Shown: positions 1 to 8,329, numbered from the stretch's first letter. The stretch is DNA of 44,407 nt from an uncultured Actinomycetes bacterium (GCA_903873775.1 CAIQPR010000051.1:1-44407); one strand, 5' to 3'. A program made the numbers and translations. The notes: a model not told the origin generated them from the sequence alone.

Positions 1-9
1 CGTCGCACG

Positions 10-327
10 ATGCGTAGAGAAATCAGATACGTGGAACTGAAGTCGGGATACCACGATGATGGGCCCGCCTCCATCAGTTGGGTCACATTCTCAAAAACTG
101 GCCGGACCATCTACTACCGCGGCAAGTCTCTGGAGCGCATCATCCGTGGTGGCATTGGCTCGAATCACCGCGACACCGAGACCGGCGAGGAATATTGGAT
201 TTCGGGTGTCAAGAAAGACCGTCAGGACCGTCATTGGGCGGGTCGGGGCGAGGTGGTGATTGACGATGATGCTCGCGAGGAGTACGAGCGGATTACTGGC
301 GCCCGGACTCGCGACCGCAATTCGTGA
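10..327 (+). CDS. Conserved small hypothetical protein, 105 aa
   Basis: This is a small soluble protein with no signal peptide or membrane segment. Its central block (about residues 22-42, with the run TFSKTGRTIYYRG) and the later stretch EEYWISGVKKDRQDRHWAG look like a widespread family of roughly 100-residue bacterial proteins of unknown role. Many charged and aromatic residues suggest a compact beta-rich fold, but no catalytic motif can be named. It ends 10 bp before the convergently read lexA stop codon. Only nine bases precede the ATG, so neither the ribosome binding site nor an earlier start can be judged. The coding call is firm because the frame is open and the composition is protein-like; the function is unknown. 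Confidence 0.75.
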   Translation: MRREIRYVELKSGYHDDGPASISWVTFSKTGRTIYYRGKSLERIIRGGIGSNHRDTETGEEYWISGVKKDRQDRHWAGRGEVVIDDDAREEYERITGARTRDRNS

Positions 328-336
328 CGTGAAGCC

Positions 337-969
337 TTAGTAGCTCCGCAGTACCGAGATCACCTTGCCGAACAGTGTGATCTCGTTGGCGTCGAACTCC
401 ATGGGCTCCATGGTGGCGTTCTCGGGCTTCAAGACCACCCGTCGACCCTGAGGGAAGTAGCGCTTGACGGTTGCTTCGTCGCCTGGGATGCCCGCGACCA
501 CGATCTCACCCTTGTTGGCGGTGACCTGGCGCTGAACGACCACGTAGTCGCCGGGCAGAATGCCAGCGTCGATCATTGACTCACCGCGCACCTGAAGCAT
601 GAAGCTCTCGCCACGCCCCGCGAACTGCTCGGGCAAGGCGACGAGGTCGAGTGAATCCTGACTCGCGAGAACACCGGTTCCCGCGGCGACATCGCCCACG
701 AGAGGGACGTGACGTACGGGGGAGGGCAATTGCGACACCGTCGCCGAACCCGCGTCGTAGCGCACGGTCAGCGTGCGCGGCTGCTGCGGGTTCTTTTCGA
801 TGTAGCCGGCATTCTTCAAGACTTCGATGTGATTGGCCACGGTGGCCGGAGACTTGAGGCCGACATGATCACCAATCTCGCGGATCGTCGGAGGAAAGTT
901 CCGCTCGCGCTGACACGCGACGATGAAGTCGAGGATCTGGCGGCGCATCGGAGTGAGGACTTCGGCCAT
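337..969 (-). CDS. lexA: LexA, SOS response repressor and self-cleaving protease
   Basis: LexA represses DNA-damage genes and cleaves itself when RecA filaments form. The 210-residue product has an N-terminal winged helix-turn-helix (about residues 1-65). An S24 peptidase domain follows, with an Ala96-Gly97 cleavage site inside VGDVAAGTGV, Ser131 in the motif GESM, and Lys169 in TVKRYF. Length and motif order fit a full, functional LexA. The frame is open further upstream, but the ATG at 969 is preferred: it gives the usual short N-terminus, has GGAAGG just upstream, and places the LexA box 17 bp before the start. A matching box precedes the LysM gene at 3303, so at least two genes here belong to its regulon. 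Confidence 0.97.
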   Translation of the reverse strand: MAEVLTPMRRQILDFIVACQRERNFPPTIREIGDHVGLKSPATVANHIEVLKNAGYIEKNPQQPRTLTVRYDAGSATVSQLPSPVRHVPLVGDVAAGTGVLASQDSLDLVALPEQFAGRGESFMLQVRGESMIDAGILPGDYVVVQRQVTANKGEIVVAGIPGDEATVKRYFPQGRRVVLKPENATMEPMEFDANEITLFGKVISVLRSY

Positions 970-985
970 GGGTACCTTCCTTGAA

Positions 986-999
986 CGAACAAACGTTCG
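986..999. promoter_or_regulatory. LexA box in the lexA promoter
   Basis: CGAACAAACGTTCG is a perfect palindrome of the Gram-positive SOS box form CGAAC-N4-GTTCG. It sits 17 bp upstream of the lexA start codon, which is the expected place for autorepression. The MoxR-type gene reads the other way from 1108, so the box might also influence that promoter, but nothing in the sequence proves this. Confidence 0.93.
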
Positions 1000-1107
1000 T
1001 AGGTTACTCAGTCGTGGGGACAAAAGCAAACATCTGTTCGTGACGCGTGAAGTGGGAGGCCGCGACCTTTGGGACGACCAGTACCGCCGACAACGAGGAG
1101 AAATGAC

Positions 1108-1851
1108 GTGGCACTCATGACCAGTCCCGATCTACACGAGATAGACAGCACGCTGCCGAGCGGGTGGCGAGATTTCGCTGATGTTCTGGCCGCGGGCGTG
1201 GACCGGGTGATCCTGTACGGCCCTCCCGGAACGGGCAAGACCTTCGCCGCGCTTCATTTTGGAATGCGCAGTGTCGACTCGGAGCGACTGATCTGCACGG
1301 AAGACATCACCACGGCCGACGTGACCGGCACGTGGATGCCGACGGGGGAGAGCCGTTGGGAGTGGCTCGAGGGACCCGCGGTCCGTGCGTGGCGCTCGGG
1401 AGGTCGACTCGTCGTCGATGAAATCGACCGCGCGGCCGGCGACGTGGTGAGTCTGCTGCTCGCGATGACCGACACCGACGGGTCGGCGCGGTGGCGTCAC
1501 CCCCAGAGTGGGGAGGTGCTCGAGCCCGCTCCCGGATTCTCGGCGGTGATGACCACCAACCTCGAGCGTCTCGACGAATTGCCGAGCGCCCTGCGGGACC
1601 GTTTTCCCGTCGCGATCCACATTGATCGACCGCACCCGGCGAGTGTGTGGCGACTCAGCGAGGATCTCCGTCGTCCGGCGTTGAATGGCACGCTCGGCGA
1701 CGCGGATCGACGCGTGTCGCTACGCGCCTTCTTCGCCTTCGACCAACTACGCGCCGCCCACGGTCCGGAACGTGCCGCAATGTTGCTCTTTGGTGAGACA
1801 AAGGGTCGTGCGTTCTTGGACGCCCTCGCGATCGCGTCGCTACGAGCGTGA
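1108..1851 (+). CDS. MoxR-type AAA+ ATPase
   Basis: This is an AAA+ chaperone-like ATPase that probably works with the VWA protein encoded next to it. Visible motifs are Walker A GPPGTGKT (residues 38-45), Walker B LVVDEID (101-107), a sensor-1-like TTN near 149-151, and a likely arginine finger in LPSALRDRF. MoxR/VWA pairs typically remodel or activate protein complexes in an ATP- and metal-dependent way; the client here is unknown. The frame is open from 1069, but GTG 1108 is chosen because GAGGAG lies 7 nt upstream; ATG 1117 is an alternative. The stop overlaps the next start (GTGA), indicating translational coupling. At 247 residues it is on the short side for MoxR proteins, yet all core motifs are present. 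Confidence 0.88.
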   Translation: MALMTSPDLHEIDSTLPSGWRDFADVLAAGVDRVILYGPPGTGKTFAALHFGMRSVDSERLICTEDITTADVTGTWMPTGESRWEWLEGPAVRAWRSGGRLVVDEIDRAAGDVVSLLLAMTDTDGSARWRHPQSGEVLEPAPGFSAVMTTNLERLDELPSALRDRFPVAIHIDRPHPASVWRLSEDLRRPALNGTLGDADRRVSLRAFFAFDQLRAAHGPERAAMLLFGETKGRAFLDALAIASLRA

Positions 1852-3206
1852 GTAGTTCCCTCGTCTTTCCGGAGCTCGTCACCGGACGCCGTGACGGTTT
1901 GCCCGACGAACGTTGGCACGTACGTGAAGGGTGGGCCCTTCGGGGTCACGCGAGCTGTGACTTCGTGGAGCGGGTGGTCGAGGTCCCCTTCGGTCTCAGT
2001 GCGGTCGATCGCATTGTGCGCTCGCACGAACTCGTGCACGTGCGGGTCTCACCCCACGACGTGAATCCCCTGGCGCTCTATCCGGACCTGCCACGCCGCA
2101 CCCTCGAGTGCGCCGAAGAGTTCCGCGTCAATTGGGTCCTCGGTCAACTCGGCTTCGACGTGAGCGTCTTGCGCGACGGCTCGGAAGTTGTGGCCGGTGA
2201 ACGCGTGGCGCTGAGTGATGCGTGGGGTGAGGCGGCGTGCTTCTTCGTGGCGGTGCTCGGCACCGGAGCCGAACGCGACTTCGTGAAGGGATTACGGCGG
2301 CATCGTCCGACGTGGCCGAAGGCGCTGTCCGCCCTGAAGCGACGGGTGACGTCCTTCATGCGTTCGTTGAGCGTGGACGAGGTCGCGGACACGCACCGCA
2401 GCCCGAGCGGCAGCGGTTTGCCCGTGGGCTTCGAACGCGTGAGCGTACCGATAGCGGAACTTCTCAGTCGCACCATGACCGCCGCGGTCCCGGAGACACC
2501 CGAGCAGTTGCGCCAGTTCGCGCGGTCGCTCGAGCCGGGAGGTCGACGACCTCCCTCGGGTGTCTTCGCCGAATTGGTACTTGCGCCCGAGGGGGACATG
2601 ACCGCCGTGGCCCAGAGGCGCGTCGTGCGGCGAACACGAGCGAACGTCAGTGGGCGACGGATGCGGTACCCGAGTCGCATCCTCACTGACCCCCAGCGAC
2701 GCGCCTTTGACGACACGCGACGCAGCGTCGGGGGCATTGTGATCATCGACCAGTCCGGCTCGATGGACGTGCCCGAAGAGGATCTCGACACTCTCTTGTC
2801 ACGAGCCCCGGCGGCCCTGGTCATTGGCTACAGCCACCGCCCGGGGGATCGCTCGGCGCACCCGAATGCGTGGGTGCTCGCGGCCGCAGGTCGACGCTGC
2901 AGCACCATTCCGGCGGGCAATGTCGGCAACGGCGTCGACGGGCCCGTGCTGCGATGGGCCCTTACGCTGCGTCGAGGGAACGAGCCGGTGGTCTGGGTGA
3001 CCGACGGGCAGGTCACGGACTCCAATGACCACCCGAACCTTGATTTGGCACGGGAGTGCGCCGAACTTGTCCGGCGCCACCGCATTCTCCTCGTGCGCAG
3101 CGTGAGCGACGCCGCGGCCCGCATGAGCGGGACGGGCCTCGGTGCCTGGGAGGACGCGACCACCTTCGGACGGGTGGGGCGTGCCTTGGTGGCAACCGCC
3201 ATGTGA
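1848..3206 (+). CDS. VWA-domain protein paired with the MoxR ATPase
   Basis: The 452-residue protein has a C-terminal von Willebrand A-like domain. It begins near residue 295 with the metal-ion-dependent adhesion site DQSGSMD (301-307), followed by strands such as AALVIGYS and a later VWVTDGQVTD that supplies another acidic metal ligand. The N-terminal 290 residues are not recognised; they are rich in Arg, Glu and His and lack membrane segments, so the protein is probably cytoplasmic. It starts with GTG overlapping the ATPase stop, so the two form a coupled unit and probably a complex. A LexA-box-controlled gene follows, but the boxes lie after this gene's stop, so it is not obviously SOS-regulated itself. 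Confidence 0.82.
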   Translation: MSSSLVFPELVTGRRDGLPDERWHVREGWALRGHASCDFVERVVEVPFGLSAVDRIVRSHELVHVRVSPHDVNPLALYPDLPRRTLECAEEFRVNWVLGQLGFDVSVLRDGSEVVAGERVALSDAWGEAACFFVAVLGTGAERDFVKGLRRHRPTWPKALSALKRRVTSFMRSLSVDEVADTHRSPSGSGLPVGFERVSVPIAELLSRTMTAAVPETPEQLRQFARSLEPGGRRPPSGVFAELVLAPEGDMTAVAQRRVVRRTRANVSGRRMRYPSRILTDPQRRAFDDTRRSVGGIVIIDQSGSMDVPEEDLDTLLSRAPAALVIGYSHRPGDRSAHPNAWVLAAAGRRCSTIPAGNVGNGVDGPVLRWALTLRRGNEPVVWVTDGQVTDSNDHPNLDLARECAELVRRHRILLVRSVSDAAARMSGTGLGAWEDATTFGRVGRALVATAM

Positions 3207-3242
3207 CACCCTCCCAGCACACTGTTCTAGGTGGGGTTGCAC

Positions 3243-3256
3243 CGAACAAGTGTTCG
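3243..3256. promoter_or_regulatory. LexA box 1 upstream of the LysM gene
   Basis: CGAACAAGTGTTCG matches the SOS box CGAAC-N4-GTTCG exactly. It is the distal of two boxes whose centres are 24 bp apart, upstream of the LysM protein gene at 3303. Confidence 0.9.
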
Positions 3257-3266
3257 GTCTACACTA

Positions 3267-3280
3267 CGAACAGATGTTCG
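3267..3280. promoter_or_regulatory. LexA box 2 upstream of the LysM gene
   Basis: CGAACAGATGTTCG is a second match to the SOS box, 23 bp before the ATG at 3303. Two boxes on nearly the same face of the helix predict tight repression of the LysM gene in undamaged cells. Confidence 0.9.
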
Positions 3281-3302
3281 CTAACGAGAAGGAGTGTCGG
3301 AG

Positions 3303-3740
3303 ATGGCCGTAGCGAGAATCTTCGAAGAAGAGTGGGTCGAGAACGAGGAGGTGGCCCCGCGCCACCTGCGCGTCGTGAGCACCACTCCTGTGTCGCCGCT
3401 GCGCACGGGCACGTCGGTCACCGTACGACGGGCCGCGCGCGAGCGGATGCTGCGCCGTCGGCGTCGAGCGTTGGTGGGTCTGGCGGTCTTCGCGACAGTT
3501 GTCGTGCTGGCCTGGCCGGGGCACGCCTTCGGCGGGGTCACGGGGAGCGGCGTGCCGGCGGATCAGGCGAATTCCTCGCAGCTGGCCCCCGGCATGGTCT
3601 ACGTGGTCCAGTCGGGTGACACGGTGGGCACCATTGCGCACCTGATGAACCCGGCGAACCCCAACTACGCGCGTCACGCGCTGGTGCGTGAGCTCGGGAG
3701 CGCCGTCGTCGTGCCCGGCGAACACGTCCTGATCCCGTAA
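3303..3740 (+). CDS. SOS-induced LysM membrane protein (YneA/DivS/ChiZ-like)
   Basis: The 145-residue protein has a basic cytoplasmic N-terminus (five Arg in a row near 51-55), one membrane segment (about 56-73), a short linker and a C-terminal LysM domain. That domain starts at YVVQSGDTVGTIA (100-112) and would bind peptidoglycan outside the membrane. Two LexA boxes precede it, and it lies close to lexA and nrdR. Small LysM proteins in this place (YneA in Bacillus, ChiZ in Mycobacterium, with DivS as the corynebacterial equivalent) delay cell division during DNA damage, and I infer the same role. ATG 3303 is preferred over GTG 3294 because AAGGAG (3289-3294) is spaced 8 nt from the ATG and overlaps the GTG. 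Confidence 0.88.
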   Translation: MAVARIFEEEWVENEEVAPRHLRVVSTTPVSPLRTGTSVTVRRAARERMLRRRRRALVGLAVFATVVVLAWPGHAFGGVTGSGVPADQANSSQLAPGMVYVVQSGDTVGTIAHLMNPANPNYARHALVRELGSAVVVPGEHVLIP

Positions 3741-3768
3741 TTTTCCTGGTGGGGTGTACCTTGGAGTG

Positions 3769-4239
3769 GTGCGATGTCCCTTTTGCTCGGCTGATGACGA
3801 CCGAGTGGTGGATTCGCGTCTCGCCGAAGACGGCATCGCGATCCGCCGCCGTCGAGAGTGCGCCGCCTGTCACCAACGCTTTACGACCTTTGAGCGCATT
3901 GAAGAAGTTGGCCTCTACGTGGTCAAGCGATCCGGGGACCGCGAACCTTTTGACCGGGACAAGATCGTGAAGGGTCTCCGGGCCGCCTTCAAGAACCGTC
4001 CCGTCGATGAAGACGTGATCGTGGGTGTTGCGACCTCCGTTGAAGAAGCAATGCGACTGCTGGGACGCGACGTCACCAGTGAAGAAGTTGGTCTCGGCAC
4101 ACTTGAAGAACTGCGCAAGGTGGACGATGTCGCCTACGTGCGCTTCGCCTCGGTCTACAAGGGTTTTGAAGGGGCCGACGACTTCGCTCGCGAAATTCGC
4201 ATGTTGGTGAAGACCACGGCCCCGAAGTCCAAGGGCTGA
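3769..4239 (+). CDS. nrdR: NrdR, ATP-cone repressor of ribonucleotide reductase genes
   Basis: NrdR senses ATP/dATP through an ATP cone and represses ribonucleotide reductase operons. The product begins RCPFC and contains a zinc ribbon built from CPFC and CAACHQRF (first 35 residues), followed by the family signature RFTTFERIE. An ATP cone runs from about residue 45 to 135 (VVKRSGDREPFDRDKIVKGL onwards). The length of 156 aa is typical. The frame extends upstream to GTG 3754, but GTG 3769 gives the canonical MRCPFC start. It lies 28 bp after the LysM gene and 1 bp before the PIG-L gene. No nrd structural genes or clear NrdR boxes are in the window. Confidence 0.96.
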   Translation: MRCPFCSADDDRVVDSRLAEDGIAIRRRRECAACHQRFTTFERIEEVGLYVVKRSGDREPFDRDKIVKGLRAAFKNRPVDEDVIVGVATSVEEAMRLLGRDVTSEEVGLGTLEELRKVDDVAYVRFASVYKGFEGADDFAREIRMLVKTTAPKSKG

Positions 4240-4240
4240 C

Positions 4241-4948
4241 GTGCGCGCGTTCGACGTCACTCCTGCGACGGTACTAGCCGTCTACGCCCACCCGGATGAC
4301 GCCGACGTCGCCGCGGGTGGCGCGCTGGCCTCCTGGGCCGCGCGAGGCGCGAGTGTGCATCTGCTCATCGTCGCGAACGGCGCCAAGGGTTCCCTTGATC
4401 CCGCGACCGATGTCGCTGCACTACAGGCGACGCGCAGTCACGAACTACAGGTGGCGGCAAACATTCTCGGGGCCACAGGTGTGATCGAACTCGGTTACGA
4501 GGACGGTGAATTCGGCAACGACGAGAACCTGCGGGAGACCCTTGTCTTCCACATCCGTCGCCTTCGTCCCGACGTAGTGCTCGGTCCCGACCCGACCGCA
4601 ACCTTCTTTGGTGGTGCGTACGTGAACCACCGCGACCACCGCGAGACGGGCTGGGCCTTGCTCGACGCCGTCGCACCGGCCAGTGGGATGCCGCACTATT
4701 TCCCGAACGCCGGGGCGCCCCACGTAGTGGAGCACCTATTGCTCAGTGGCACCCACGAACCCGATGTCGTGGTCGACGTGACGGGTGCCCTCGATGTCAA
4801 GGTGAAGGCGGTCTTGGCGCACGACTCGCAGGTCGGCGACGACCCGAGCGGCGTGCGTGCCGCCATGCAGGCGCGCGCCCAGCAGGCGGGCCGCACGATT
4901 GGGGTCGCCCATGGCGAAGCCTTCCGACACGTCGTCTTCGCTCACTGA
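4241..4948 (+). CDS. PIG-L family zinc-dependent deacetylase
   Basis: This LmbE/PIG-L family protein (235 aa) is predicted to remove an acetyl or acyl group from an N-acylated sugar or conjugate. The zinc motif AHPDD is at residues 16-20, and the second ligand region NHRDH is near 129-133. In actinomycetes the family includes MshB and Mca of mycothiol metabolism. The short length and lack of pathway neighbours prevent assignment to either, so a general deacetylase call is safest. It starts with GTG one base after the nrdR stop, and its last 38 bp overlap the start of the DNA polymerase IV gene, so nrdR, this gene and dinB are likely cotranscribed. No signal peptide is seen. Confidence 0.87.
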   Translation: MRAFDVTPATVLAVYAHPDDADVAAGGALASWAARGASVHLLIVANGAKGSLDPATDVAALQATRSHELQVAANILGATGVIELGYEDGEFGNDENLRETLVFHIRRLRPDVVLGPDPTATFFGGAYVNHRDHRETGWALLDAVAPASGMPHYFPNAGAPHVVEHLLLSGTHEPDVVVDVTGALDVKVKAVLAHDSQVGDDPSGVRAAMQARAQQAGRTIGVAHGEAFRHVVFAH

Positions 4949-6263
4949 TCCTTCCGTCGACGACGCGCCCGTCCTGCACGTGGACCTCGACGCGTTCTTC
5001 GCGTCGGTGGAGATCCTCGATGACCCAAGTCTGCGGGGCAAACCCGTGGCCGTCGGCGGAGCCGGGGACCGTGGCGTGGTGGCGAGCGCGAGCTACGAAG
5101 CTCGTCGCTACGGGGTGCGCAGCGCCATGCCGAGCGTGGTGGCGCGTCGGAAGTGTCCGGACCTCGTCATCCTGCCGGGGCGCTTTGATCGCTACGAGGA
5201 ATATTCCCAACGCTTCCACGCCATCGTCTACGACCTCACTCCCACCTTCGAGCCACTCGGACTCGACGAAGTCTTCGCGGATCTGTCGTCGCTGGGGCGC
5301 ATGAACGTCCGGCCCTTGGCTGCCGCGGAAAACCTTCGTCGTCGGATTCTCGACGAGCTCGGGATCCTCTCAGGGGTCGGGCTCGGCCCCAACAAGCTCT
5401 TCGCCAAACTCGCGAGCAAACGTTCGAAGCCCACGATTCGCGACGGTGAACTCATCCCGGGTCCCGGTGTTGTCTACGTCGATCCCGCGACACGGGAACA
5501 GTGGCTCCAAGAATTACCCGTGCGGGCCCTGTGGGGCGTGGGACCCGCGACGTCGGAGCGTCTCGAGCGACTCGGGCTGACCATGGTGCGCGATCTCGCC
5601 GCGGTTGATGAATCGACCCTCCGCTACCACTTCGGTCCGGCCATGGCGGCATCGCTGGCCGCCATGGCGCGCGGCGAGGACGCGAGAGCGGTCAATGCGA
5701 CACGGGTCAACAAATCCATCGGCCACGAGGAGACCTTCGCGAGCAGTCTCGTGGGGCCAAGCGAAGTCGCGGCAGCCCTGCGGCGACACGCGGGGGTTGT
5801 GGCGCGAGCGTTGCGTTCCTCCAATCAAGTGGCGCACACAATTTCGGTCGTGCTGCGCTTTGACGATCTTTCGACGGTGCGGCGGAGCCAGACGCTGAGT
5901 TTCGGGGTGGACGACGACGTCGCGCTCGGGGCGGTGGCCGAAGCCCTCGGAGAATCCATCACCCTCTCGGGTGCGGTGCGACTGGCTGGCGTGTCCACGA
6001 GTTCCCTGCGCCCGCGCGAGGGAAACCAAGTGCAGTTGTCCTTCGATCTGCCGGCCGCGTCCACACCGTCGGCGATTGATGCCTCACGTGAGGCACAAGC
6101 CACCCGGGCCGCTCTGCGGGACGCCATTGACGATCTCCGCAGTCGCTTCGGCCGTTCGGTGATCGCCCAGGGTCGCGATCTCGTCGGCTCTGACGTCGCC
6201 GTGGAGCGTCAGCGAGGTTCGCACGCCTTTGGTCCGGAGAATCCGCGTCCCGAGGAGTATTAG
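4911..6263 (+). CDS. dinB: DNA polymerase IV (Y family)
   Basis: DinB copies past damaged bases. The 450-residue product has the catalytic palm motif HVDLDAFFASVE (Asp25), the tip motif SYEARRYGVRS near 61-70, and the second catalytic pair Asp119-Glu120 in LGLDEVFADLS. It has a thumb with paired helix-hairpin-helix-like sequence, and a little finger domain. Near the C-terminus VQLSFDL resembles a beta-clamp binding motif. The start chosen is ATG 4911, inside the 3' end of the PIG-L gene, because it places the palm motif at the usual distance; the frame remains open upstream. No LexA box is seen directly upstream, so any SOS control would have to come from the start of the transcript. Confidence 0.94.
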   Translation: MAKPSDTSSSLTDPSVDDAPVLHVDLDAFFASVEILDDPSLRGKPVAVGGAGDRGVVASASYEARRYGVRSAMPSVVARRKCPDLVILPGRFDRYEEYSQRFHAIVYDLTPTFEPLGLDEVFADLSSLGRMNVRPLAAAENLRRRILDELGILSGVGLGPNKLFAKLASKRSKPTIRDGELIPGPGVVYVDPATREQWLQELPVRALWGVGPATSERLERLGLTMVRDLAAVDESTLRYHFGPAMAASLAAMARGEDARAVNATRVNKSIGHEETFASSLVGPSEVAAALRRHAGVVARALRSSNQVAHTISVVLRFDDLSTVRRSQTLSFGVDDDVALGAVAEALGESITLSGAVRLAGVSTSSLRPREGNQVQLSFDLPAASTPSAIDASREAQATRAALRDAIDDLRSRFGRSVIAQGRDLVGSDVAVERQRGSHAFGPENPRPEEY

Positions 6264-6286
6264 AGACGACTGAGGCAGAGAAGCCC

Positions 6287-7354
6287 CTACGCGGTGAGTG
6301 CGGGATCAAAAGAGATCCAGTGACCGTGCGAGTGGCTCCAGCCCCAGGAACGAGGCGGCTCACCTGGTCTAGTGACGACTATTTGACTGGCCCCGGGCCG
6401 TGGCGGGGGTTCGTGGGCGGGCGGTGGGAGGAGTCCCGGCACCGAACGCGGCCATTCGAGGTAGGCCCAGTAGACGGGTCGGGTGGCGGTGAGATCCATC
6501 ATGAGTTCGTAGAAGGCCCGCTGGTCGTCGGGAGAGAAATACGCCGCGACCCAGGTGTGCTGGACCAGCGTCGGCACGGATGAATCCACGAGGCGAAGCG
6601 CCTCTTCGAGGGCGTCCGTGGCCGTGCCGGTGAGGATGGTTCTCTCGGGCCACGAGGGCACGTGCGCCACCACCGCGTCGGCGCGCTCACGGCGCCGGCC
6701 GTCTTCGGGCCACAGGCACGCGCGCAGCCAGCGCAGGTCAGTCTCGTTATTGATTTCGAGCGGATGAGGGTCGAGGCCCACTCTCGCGCGAATGTGCGGG
6801 AGTGGGCCTTCGGGCCACGGGCCCGCGAGGGACGTGGAGACGAGAGTAAGCGGCTGGCCATCATCCTCGCTGCGGACGTGAAGAAGATCCGGGTAGAGGT
6901 TGAGACCGGCGGAGGTCCCGACGTCAATGAGGTTGAGGTCACGCACGCCCTCGCGACCGAGAACCCGCAAGATGGCTTGCAGAGTGGCCGACCGGTTGAC
7001 CTCGTTGGTCTGGGTGGAGCGGTCAATGTGACCATCAAGGAGGTGGGGGTCCGCTTCAAGAACCTCTATGACGCGCTGCGCAAATTCCTGTGGCGCAGCA
7101 CCACGGCCCGCCCGAAGATCTTCGTACAGCGGGCTGAGGACCGGGTGACCACTTAAGGCCACGTCGTGCAGTCCCGCGAAGATGAGCATGGCGTTCTGCT
7201 GTTCGGGTCGCACCGCGCACAGAAGGTCAATGGCGACAGCCGACTCCGACAGCGCGATCGCCAAGGCGGCGTAGGCGGGGACGCGGGCGTGATCTTCGGG
7301 GGAGATGGCGTAGAGATACCGCAGGGACGCGTCGCGACGCGGATCGTCGCTCAT
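6287..7354 (-). CDS. DUF2332 family protein
   Basis: This 355-residue protein matches the general pattern of DUF2332, an actinobacterial family of unknown function. It has a helical N-terminal half and a central motif LIDVGTSAGLNLYPD that resembles the nucleotide-binding loop of Rossmann-fold methyltransferases. A fold similar to SAM-dependent enzymes is an inference from that loop; activity is not established. There is no signal peptide. Its ATG overlaps the sortase stop codon (TGATG), so it is the last gene of an L,D-transpeptidase, sortase, DUF2332 operon read leftwards. It converges on dinB with a 23-bp gap. Confidence 0.8.
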   Translation of the reverse strand: MSDDPRRDASLRYLYAISPEDHARVPAYAALAIALSESAVAIDLLCAVRPEQQNAMLIFAGLHDVALSGHPVLSPLYEDLRAGRGAAPQEFAQRVIEVLEADPHLLDGHIDRSTQTNEVNRSATLQAILRVLGREGVRDLNLIDVGTSAGLNLYPDLLHVRSEDDGQPLTLVSTSLAGPWPEGPLPHIRARVGLDPHPLEINNETDLRWLRACLWPEDGRRRERADAVVAHVPSWPERTILTGTATDALEEALRLVDSSVPTLVQHTWVAAYFSPDDQRAFYELMMDLTATRPVYWAYLEWPRSVPGLLPPPAHEPPPRPGASQIVVTRPGEPPRSWGWSHSHGHWISFDPALTA

Positions 7355-8325
7355 CAGTAGTTTGCCGGCAACAACCAGGAGAGTCCCTGGAAGAGTTCCA
7401 GCGTCACGGGAACGAGGATCACGACAAGAACGCTAGTCACGCTCCAGCGGTGCGCGCTGCGGCGACGCCAGCGGATGCCGTAGACCATGGTCATCACAAA
7501 GAGCAGTCCGTAGAGGACGACGGGCCACCACCCACCCCCACCTCCGGCGGCAGTCACCTGCGCCGTCAGCGGGGGTGTGGTGGTCGTCGTGACCGACACC
7601 GTGGTGGTCGTTGTTGTGGACGGCGGTGTCGTCGTCGTCGTGGTGACGGGTGGTAGCGAACCGGCTCGCTGCACCGCGACGAGTCGCGCGTGCACCACGA
7701 GACGCGACACCGCGGAATACGGGGGATTGCAGGTCGTGAGAGTGAGGGTCGGACCTGGCGTCGCCGCTAAGACCGTGACATTCGTCGGGGCCACGACCAG
7801 AGTGGCCGTCACGCGGTAGAGAAGGCTGGCGGCGGGTGTCGTGATCACGATGGGATCACCGGGAGCGAGCTCGTTCAGATCACGAAAAGGCTTGCCCCAC
7901 GTCGTGCGGTGTCCGGCGATGGCCACGTTCCCGGTGGCTCCGAGAGCTGGGGAGTCGGGGTAGTGACCGGGGCCGAGACGCAGCTCGTCAGTGTCGGTGC
8001 CCTGGATGATCGCTTGGGTGAGATGGATTTTCGGGATCTGCAGCAGTCCCAGCCATGTGCCGAGCGCCGCGGGACGGGAGTTCGGGAGCGGAACGTCAGG
8101 TCCGACGGGCAGCACGAACGTGGGTCGCGAGACGAGGTGGTGTAGGGGCGGGGGCAGTTCGTGCTGCACCTCCGCGATCGCGGTGTGTTGGGTACGCGCC
8201 TGGAGGATATTGGTGAACCAGATCTGGTAGCAGAGGAAGAGAGCGATGAGCACCCCGAGAGTGATCAGGCTGAGACCGAGGTGGTAGAGAACGGAACGTC
8301 CTCGCGAGGAGGTCTCCGTGGGCAC
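7354..8325 (-). CDS. Class-E-like sortase with Thr-rich linker and C-terminal membrane hairpin
   Basis: Sortases are membrane transpeptidases that attach proteins to the cell wall. The 323-residue product has an N-terminal membrane segment (about 15-35) and a sortase domain containing the catalytic His in AIAGHRTTWGKPF, the catalytic Cys in TLTTCNPPYS, and the conserved Arg in SRLVVHA. Unlike a typical class E enzyme, the domain is followed by a Thr/Pro-rich linker (TTTTTTPPSTTTTTT region) and two more hydrophobic segments (WWPVVLYGLLF and WSVTSVLVVILV) around a basic loop. Start is GTG 8325, four bases after the stop of the L,D-transpeptidase. No protein with a clear sorting signal is visible in the window. 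Confidence 0.9.
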   Translation of the reverse strand: MPTETSSRGRSVLYHLGLSLITLGVLIALFLCYQIWFTNILQARTQHTAIAEVQHELPPPLHHLVSRPTFVLPVGPDVPLPNSRPAALGTWLGLLQIPKIHLTQAIIQGTDTDELRLGPGHYPDSPALGATGNVAIAGHRTTWGKPFRDLNELAPGDPIVITTPAASLLYRVTATLVVAPTNVTVLAATPGPTLTLTTCNPPYSAVSRLVVHARLVAVQRAGSLPPVTTTTTTPPSTTTTTTVSVTTTTTPPLTAQVTAAGGGGGWWPVVLYGLLFVMTMVYGIRWRRRSAHRWSVTSVLVVILVPVTLELFQGLSWLLPANY

Positions 8326-8329
8326 CGAC

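Noticed and set aside
4700..4911. LexA box directly before dinB
   Set aside because: I looked for CGAAC-N4-GTTCG in the dinB leader and found none.
7560..7650. Short tandem repeats as a possible CRISPR or microsatellite
   Set aside because: They are Thr codons of the sortase linker. Similar runs near 12390, 14000 and 15110 have the same cause. No CRISPR array or cas gene was seen.
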